A stretch of 36,734 bases of DNA, from NCBI GenBank assembly GCA_947176755.1, contig CAMWRW010000014.1:1-36734 (forward strand), in the 5' to 3' direction. Every line of letters begins with the position of its first letter. Position 1 is the first letter of the stretch. Made by a program: the position numbers and the translations under genes. Shown piece by piece: positions 32,905 to 36,734 of the stretch. The DNA is from an uncultured Porphyromonadaceae bacterium. Lineage in GTDB: Bacteria; Bacteroidota; Bacteroidia; Bacteroidales; Muribaculaceae. Below the pieces are notes generated by a model that saw only the letters and a list, made by a program, of their open reading frames with translations, was not told where the DNA came from and did no database searches.

Positions 32905-33745
32905 CCGCGGTTTTCCGCCCGGGAGGGATCGTGAAGATGGCCGACACGGAGACGGCAAGCGGACTGTCCGTGCCGCCGTAACCGGGGATAAACCACGGCT
33001 TGGAGTAACGGTCGCGGCTCACGCTGAACGGCGTATGGACGCGCATGCTCCAGCCTAATGAGAAACATCCTGAGATTTTTACTTTCAGACCGAGCAGCGC
33101 TTCTCCCCAGAAGGCTGTGGAATGAAGTCCGTTAAGCGACAGTTGTTGGTTTTCTTGCCAGTAGCTGTCGCTGATTGTTATATCCTCGGCCGAATAGCTG
33201 AAGCGCGAGAATCCGGCGCGCAGGCCGAGGAAGAGCTGATAGTCGGGATTGCTTTTGTAAAGGAAGTTGTAGTTGAGACCCGCTTTAAGATAGAAAGAGG
33301 GGGAAGTGCGGTAGGTGAAATTCCCATGTTCCGGTTTCGACCGGGCGAAGCCGAGTCCGGCTTCGACGGTGGGGAAAACCCAGTTGTGGAGCGAGACGTC
33401 GGCATGTATGTCGAAGCTGGCATATTTCTGGCCGAATGCCATCATGATTGCGTCGCCGAAGTTGATTCCGACCGACGCCCCGCTGTAAAGGGGATAGGTC
33501 GGGCCGGGGCGGGCCTCTTTTACCGTGTCGAGCGTGGCGAGGAATCTGACCGGCTCCTGGAGCTGGTTGCCGTGACGGTCGTAATAATGGAGCACGACCC
33601 GAGGCGCGTCGTCATCGACGTCCACAGGAGTCACTTTTTCCTGAGCCGCCACCGATAAGGCTTGGCCGAGGAGGATTGTCAGCAGCAGCGACAGTCCGAT
33701 CAGTTTCTGAATCTGATTCTGCCTGATGGCGCTTCTCTTCTTCAT
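32840..33745 (-). CDS. Outer-membrane beta-barrel protein (DUF6048-like)
   Basis: This is an exported protein of 301 residues. The signal peptide is at about 1-35 (ending LSVAAQ). After a short DVDDDAPRVVLHYYDRHG linker come strongly alternating strands rich in Tyr, Phe and Gly (GASVGINFGDAIMMAFG, YLKAGLNYNFLYK, LFLGLRAGFSRFSYS), typical of a small outer-membrane barrel. The sequence type and the adjacent lipoprotein resemble the DUF6048/DUF6452 gene pair of Bacteroidales, assigned from memory of the family. The function is unknown. It follows the TTG-start lipoprotein gene by 4 bp, and its 3' end overlaps a convergent gene by 65 bp. The Pro/Glu-rich C-terminal tail (about 280-301) lies in that overlap. 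Confidence 0.75.
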   Translation of the reverse strand: MKKRSAIRQNQIQKLIGLSLLLTILLGQALSVAAQEKVTPVDVDDDAPRVVLHYYDRHGNQLQEPVRFLATLDTVKEARPGPTYPLYSGASVGINFGDAIMMAFGQKYASFDIHADVSLHNWVFPTVEAGLGFARSKPEHGNFTYRTSPSFYLKAGLNYNFLYKSNPDYQLFLGLRAGFSRFSYSAEDITISDSYWQENQQLSLNGLHSTAFWGEALLGLKVKISGCFSLGWSMRVHTPFSVSRDRYSKPWFIPGYGGTDSPLAVSVSAIFTIPPGRKTAVSSDRPIPDEARESAEEPPTH

Positions 33746-33749
33746 CTTC

Positions 33750-34256
33750 CTATAAGGGTAATTCGTAAGCGGCGGGGGAGAGCCATATATGCAGGTTGAC
33801 TCCGGCGCGATTGTCGATGTATCCGTCGGGGCAGGTCACGGAATCGATAAGCGTTCCGGAGCAGACAATGTCGCGGATTTCGTAGCGATAGCTTACGCCG
33901 CATTCTGCCGACACGAATGTCGGGATTCGGTCGTAGTCGAATGTGACTTCTGATTGCAATCCTCTATCTTCGAGCGTAAAGCGGTAGACTGTGCGGTCCG
34001 TGTCAATCCGGAAGGGGATGTAGAATTCGGAGATGGTGGAGGAGGGCTCTATCAGTAGAGAGTCGCCCGGCGCTCCGACCCCTTCGATTTGCAAGCCGGT
34101 GAGCGTGAGTTGTTCGCCGGGGGAGAGCGTCCCCATGAAATCCGCCCGGGGAAGGGCATTCTTGTTTTCAGTGCATTCCGAACTGCACCCCGTCAGGAGG
34201 GCCGCTCCGGCGAGAAGCAACCCTGCTGTTAGAATGTTGATGCCTGAAAGTGTCAA
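33750..34256 (-). CDS. Lipoprotein (DUF6452-like), TTG start
   Basis: This is a lipoprotein of 168 residues. The signal is MTLSGINILTAGLLLAGAALLTGC with the lipobox LTGC. No ATG exists ahead of the lipobox. The TTG at 34256 gives a complete signal peptide and overlaps the stop of the glycosyltransferase gene (TTGA), so translational coupling is likely. Five Cys are present in the mature part including SSECTE, AECGVSY and TCPDGY, so disulfides are possible. The sequence ends in a strand-rich unit. It resembles DUF6452 proteins usually found next to DUF6048 ones, a family assignment from memory. The two may act together at the outer membrane. Confidence 0.72.
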   Translation of the reverse strand: MTLSGINILTAGLLLAGAALLTGCSSECTENKNALPRADFMGTLSPGEQLTLTGLQIEGVGAPGDSLLIEPSSTISEFYIPFRIDTDRTVYRFTLEDRGLQSEVTFDYDRIPTFVSAECGVSYRYEIRDIVCSGTLIDSVTCPDGYIDNRAGVNLHIWLSPAAYELPL

Positions 34257-35203
34257 AATTCTTCCGAGATTAGATAGTTGTTCCGCTCGGCGGAATTGCG
34301 TGTGATGAGCTCCCCGATGAAACCGGTGCAGAAAAACTGCACGCCCAGCACCATGAATGCGAGCGAAAGATAGAAATAGACCGATTTGGTGATATAGAAA
34401 TTATAACCCTCCGAACACATCGAGATGATCTTTAGAGTGAGGGTCGTCACGACCGCCAGAAATCCGATCACGAACATCAAGGATCCCAGCAGTCCGAAAA
34501 TATGCATGGGCTTGATGCCGAAGCGCGACTGGAACCAGAGGGTGGCCAGATCAAGATAGCCGTTCACGAATCGGTCGAGGCCGAATTTCGTCTTTCCATA
34601 TTTGCGTGCCTGATGATGGACCACCTTCTCTCCGATTTTGGTGAACCCGGCGTTCTTTGCCAGATAGGGGATATAGCGGTGCATATCGCCGTAAACCTCG
34701 ATGCGCTTTACGACATCCTTACGGTAGGCTTTCAGTCCGCAGTTGAAATCATGGAGATTGTTGATGCCGCTGACGCGACGTGCCGTGGCGTTGAAGAGCT
34801 TGGTCGGCAGCGTCTTGGAAAGAGGGTCATAGCGTTTCTTTTTCCATCCGGAGACAAGATCGTAGCCCTCCGACGTGATCATCCGGTAAAGTTCAGGGAT
34901 TTCATCGGGCGAATCCTGAAGGTCGGCATCCATCGTGATCACAACCTCTCCGCGTGCGCGTTGGAAGCCGGTGTTAAGAGCCGGCGACTTGCCGTAATTG
35001 CGCGAGAACGACACGGCGCGGATGGCCGGATTCTCTTTCGCCAGTCTCTTTATCACGTCAAGAGAGCCGTCTGTCGACCCGTCGTCAACAAAGATTATTT
35101 CGTAAGAAAAACCGTTCTCAGCCATAACGCGCTTAATCCATGCAGCCAGTTCGGGCAGGGATTCGGCTTCGTTGAATAGCGGCACGATCACTGATATGTC
35201 CAT
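34253..35203 (-). CDS. Membrane-anchored family 2 glycosyltransferase (DPM1/GtrB-like)
   Basis: This is a GT2 enzyme of 316 residues that transfers a sugar from a nucleotide donor, typically to a polyprenyl phosphate. The GT-A domain (1-220) has the N-terminal VIVPLFNEAESLPEL, VDDGSTD (39-45), and MDADLQD (91-97), which supplies the metal-binding acidic residues. Two transmembrane segments follow at about 235-258 and 275-300, and the C-terminus is cytoplasmic. The architecture matches polyprenyl-phosphate glycosyltransferases such as GtrB. The donor and acceptor cannot be read from sequence. It lies directly upstream of, and overlaps by 4 bp, the TTG-start lipoprotein gene. Confidence 0.9.
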   Translation of the reverse strand: MDISVIVPLFNEAESLPELAAWIKRVMAENGFSYEIIFVDDGSTDGSLDVIKRLAKENPAIRAVSFSRNYGKSPALNTGFQRARGEVVITMDADLQDSPDEIPELYRMITSEGYDLVSGWKKKRYDPLSKTLPTKLFNATARRVSGINNLHDFNCGLKAYRKDVVKRIEVYGDMHRYIPYLAKNAGFTKIGEKVVHHQARKYGKTKFGLDRFVNGYLDLATLWFQSRFGIKPMHIFGLLGSLMFVIGFLAVVTTLTLKIISMCSEGYNFYITKSVYFYLSLAFMVLGVQFFCTGFIGELITRNSAERNNYLISEEF

Positions 35204-35266
35204 CTCAGAAAACAGTATTTAAATTTCAGGGCTAAGCCCGGAGGTAATATAGGTTGGTATTCTTGA

Positions 35267-36280
35267 TTAGTCGGCGAAGGAAGAGAAGTCGAGTTCAGCC
35301 TCGGCAAAAAGATTCTTGTCGGAGGCGATATCGTTGGAAACCGTGGTCAGCATGTCTCCCATCAGCACGCCGTTGATTCCGCCGCGCAGAGTCCTGAGCA
35401 TGGAGTCGTGGGAGAGGCGCATGCGTCCGCCGGCGAAGCGGATTGCTTTTTGCGGCAGAATGAATCTCCAGACGGCTGCGGTTCTCACGATATCCTCCTC
35501 GGAAATCAGAGGCGTGTCTTCGAGAGGGGTTCCTTTTATCGGGTTCAGAATATTCATGGGGACAGAGTCGACATCAAGCTCGGCGAGCTCGAAGGCGAAA
35601 TCTATGCGATCGGCCATGCTTTCACCCATGCCTATAATCCCTCCCGAGCAGACCTTCATCCCGGCCTCGCGGGCAGCTTTGATTGTGGCGCGCTTCTCTT
35701 CCGGGGTATGCGTGGAGCAGAGCGAGCCGAAGAGTTTCGATGAAGTCTCCATGTTGCAATGGTAACGCTTCACGCCGGCCTCCTTCAACTTCTGCATCTG
35801 GTCGGCGGAAAGAAGTCCCATCGAGGCGCAGAGATAGAGGTCGGTTTCGGAAGAGAGACGGCGGTAAAGGTCGCAGAACCGGTCAAGGTCGGCGTCAGTG
35901 ACGGAACGCCCCGAGGTCACGAGCGAAAACCGACGGATTCCTTCCCGTTCATTATGGGCGGCGGCGCGCATCACCTCCTCTTCGTCGAGAAAATTATAGG
36001 TGGCGCAGCCGGTGCGGTGGCGCGAAGCCTGAGCGCACCATTTGCAATCTTCCGAGCAACGGCCGCTCCGCGCGTTGACAATCGAGCACGAGTCGACCCC
36101 ATTGCCACAGAGACGGCGAGTCAGGGCGTCGGCCGCATCGCATAATTCGTCAAGGTTATCCCACGAAGCCAATTCAAGGGCCTCTTCACGAGTGATGAAA
36201 GAATTTTCCGGAAAATTTCCCGACTTTCGTCCATTTTCAACGTCATTGGCGATACGCTCGACTATCTCAGATAAAATCAT
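35267..36280 (-). CDS. bioB: Biotin synthase
   Basis: This radical SAM enzyme inserts sulfur into dethiobiotin to make biotin, the last step of the pathway. It has 337 residues. The [4Fe-4S] cluster motif CxxxCxxC is C75, C79, C82 (RCSEDCKWC). Other hallmarks are YHCNMETS, which holds the second-cluster Cys, GGIIGMGE, and MNILNPIKGTPLE. RFAGGRM carries the conserved Arg. No other bio gene is in the window. The gene is 63 bp upstream of the glycosyltransferase gene on the same strand. No BirA-type inverted operator is visible in the leader. The start at 36280 gives a normal length. Confidence 0.95.
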   Translation of the reverse strand: MILSEIVERIANDVENGRKSGNFPENSFITREEALELASWDNLDELCDAADALTRRLCGNGVDSCSIVNARSGRCSEDCKWCAQASRHRTGCATYNFLDEEEVMRAAAHNEREGIRRFSLVTSGRSVTDADLDRFCDLYRRLSSETDLYLCASMGLLSADQMQKLKEAGVKRYHCNMETSSKLFGSLCSTHTPEEKRATIKAAREAGMKVCSGGIIGMGESMADRIDFAFELAELDVDSVPMNILNPIKGTPLEDTPLISEEDIVRTAAVWRFILPQKAIRFAGGRMRLSHDSMLRTLRGGINGVLMGDMLTTVSNDIASDKNLFAEAELDFSSFAD

Positions 36281-36334
36281 GATATACAGGTTAAAAGACT
36301 TGAATAGGGGAGGAGGGCCCTATTTGAATCACTA

Positions 36335-36342
36335 CAAAATTA
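36335..36342 (-). promoter_or_regulatory. Putative -7 element for bioB
   Basis: On the minus strand this reads TAATTTTG (TAnnTTTG), about 54 nt upstream of the bioB ATG. No clear TTTG lies at the right distance upstream. Confidence 0.4.
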
Positions 36343-36361
36343 TAAAAAATATTTGGAAAAA

Positions 36362-36393
36362 TTTGGAAGAAACAAAATATAGTTGTAATTTTG
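36362..36393 (+). promoter_or_regulatory. Bacteroidetes-type promoter of tRNA-Lys
   Basis: TTTG (36362-36365), 20 nt, then TAATTTTG (36386-36393) is a full consensus match. The predicted transcript starts near 36400, about 100 nt before the tRNA. That leader has no gene. Confidence 0.7.
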
Positions 36394-36502
36394 CAACGCA
36401 ATTCAGAGAAACGAACGCTGAAAACGCTGAAACGAGGACTTCGCGAGGAGTAAAAGTTGAGAGCGAAAAAATGATGCAGAAACGGAGAATGCAAAAAATT
36501 GG

Positions 36503-36575
36503 GATTCGCTAGCTCAGCTGGTAGAGCACAACACTTTTAATGTTGGGGTCCTGGGTTCGAGCCCCAGGCGGATCA
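36503..36575 (+). tRNA. tRNA-Lys(TTT)
   Basis: This is a complete 73-nt cloverleaf. The acceptor strands GATTCGC and GCGGATC pair with one G-U pair, and A73 follows. The D-arm is GCTCAGCTGGTAGAGC. The anticodon stem CAACA/TGTTG surrounds CTTTTAA with anticodon TTT at 36536-36538. The T-arm CTGGG-TTCGAGC-CCCAG is intact. CCA is not encoded at the end (ACA follows). A terminator follows, then a putative integrase start. Confidence 0.96.
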
Positions 36576-36596
36576 CAGATAAAATGTTGAAAATCA

Positions 36597-36628
36597 AGCA
36601 GTTATCACAAAATGGTAGCTGCTTTTTT
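36597..36628 (+). terminator. Rho-independent terminator of tRNA-Lys
   Basis: AGCAGTTATC (36597-36606) pairs with GGTAGCTGCT (36614-36623), 10 bp with two G-U pairs, then a T-run to 36628. It lies 22 nt after the tRNA. Confidence 0.75.
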
Positions 36629-36669
36629 CTTTTATTTATTCGCAATTACAGCACAGTTTCACATCTTCT

Positions 36670-36696
36670 GTAAACCGAGATGTAAACCAGTAAACC
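36670..36696 (+). repeat. Three direct GTAAACC heptamers
   Basis: GTAAACC occurs at 36670-36676, 36682-36688 and 36690-36696, immediately before the ATG at 36699. They could be protein-binding iterons or recombinase arm sites of an integrative element, but this is inference. Confidence 0.55.
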
Positions 36697-36698
36697 AA

Positions 36699-36734
36699 AT
36701 GAACGGAACTATTAAAGTGCTGTGTTACAAATCA
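36699..36734 (+). CDS. Start of a probable tyrosine integrase (partial)
   Basis: Only 12 codons are in the window: MNGTIKVLCYKS. This reads like the N-terminal strand of Bacteroidetes phage-type (tyrosine) integrases, which typically start with a short I-K-V-L-x-Y-K-S pattern. The position, about 120 bp downstream of an intact tRNA-Lys and on the same strand, is typical for the integrase of an element inserted at a tRNA 3' end. The 12 residues alone are not proof, since a short match can arise by chance. The gene continues past the window edge. Confidence 0.5.
   Translation, partial: MNGTIKVLCYKS

Noticed and set aside
34502..35179. Long open frame on the plus strand opposite the GT2 gene
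   Set aside because: It lies inside a gene with clear GT2 motifs and has no independent support.
36670..36696. GTAAACC repeats as a BirA (biotin) operator
   Set aside because: BirA sites are inverted repeats and should lie near bioB. These are direct repeats on the far side of the tRNA.

Overview
The window looks like a chromosomal segment of a gut Bacteroidales bacterium, most probably a Muribaculaceae (S24-7)-like commensal. This assignment is inferred from gene content and style, not from a database match. The supporting signs are a SusC/SusD pair, many lipoproteins, repeated Bacteroidetes-type promoters (TTTG, 19-20 nt, TAnnTTTG), a DUF6048/DUF6452-like gene pair, a secreted choloylglycine-hydrolase-family enzyme, and secreted proteins ending in a YFNLQG tail. 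Most genes are fairly GC-rich for the phylum. The exception is an AT-richer insert near 8.1-10.6 kb.

Layout. 1-62 is the 5' part of a tRNA-Ser(GGA) on the minus strand, cut by the window edge. 231-8072 (plus) holds a lipoprotein, a likely operon of polyprenyl diphosphate synthase, TatD-type nuclease and CPA2 antiporter, and a large Ig-like repeat protein that ends at a strong terminator. 8.1-10.6 kb is an accessory island: an AAA/DUF4143-type ATPase, a HAD phosphatase and a 59-codon remnant of an IS4-type transposase. 10645-14840 (minus) is a likely operon of an AI-2E-type exporter, a KefB-like antiporter and a lipoprotein. 14920-19071 (plus) holds PBP4 (DacB), an acidic unknown protein, RsmI, a Cbp1-like coiled-coil lipoprotein and a SPOR lipoprotein. 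An inverted-repeat element lies between the last two.

19337-31045 (plus) is the most distinctive block: SusC, SusD, a C10 (streptopain-like) cysteine peptidase, an abundant-looking secreted protein of unknown function and an M6 metallopeptidase. Each unit after SusCD has its own promoter and terminator. The three proteins after SusD share a gap-free 46-47-residue C-terminal tail, and the Ig-like protein at 4.7-8.1 kb has a weaker version. The block reads as secreted proteolysis plus SusCD uptake of peptides or glycopeptides, not as a glycan locus, because no glycosidase is present.

31140-36280 holds the Ntn amide hydrolase (minus), a small lipoprotein (plus) that overlaps a convergent outer-membrane protein, a coupled lipoprotein with a TTG start, a membrane-anchored GT2 glycosyltransferase and biotin synthase. 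The right edge carries tRNA-Lys(TTT) with its own promoter and terminator. About 120 bp downstream are the first 12 codons of what looks like a tyrosine integrase, so an integrative element probably begins at the window edge.

Top leads are the dispersed 23-bp repeat followed by a hairpin (18398-18562 and 32309-32363), the shared C-terminal tail, the protease-SusCD block, and the tRNA-Lys/integrase junction.
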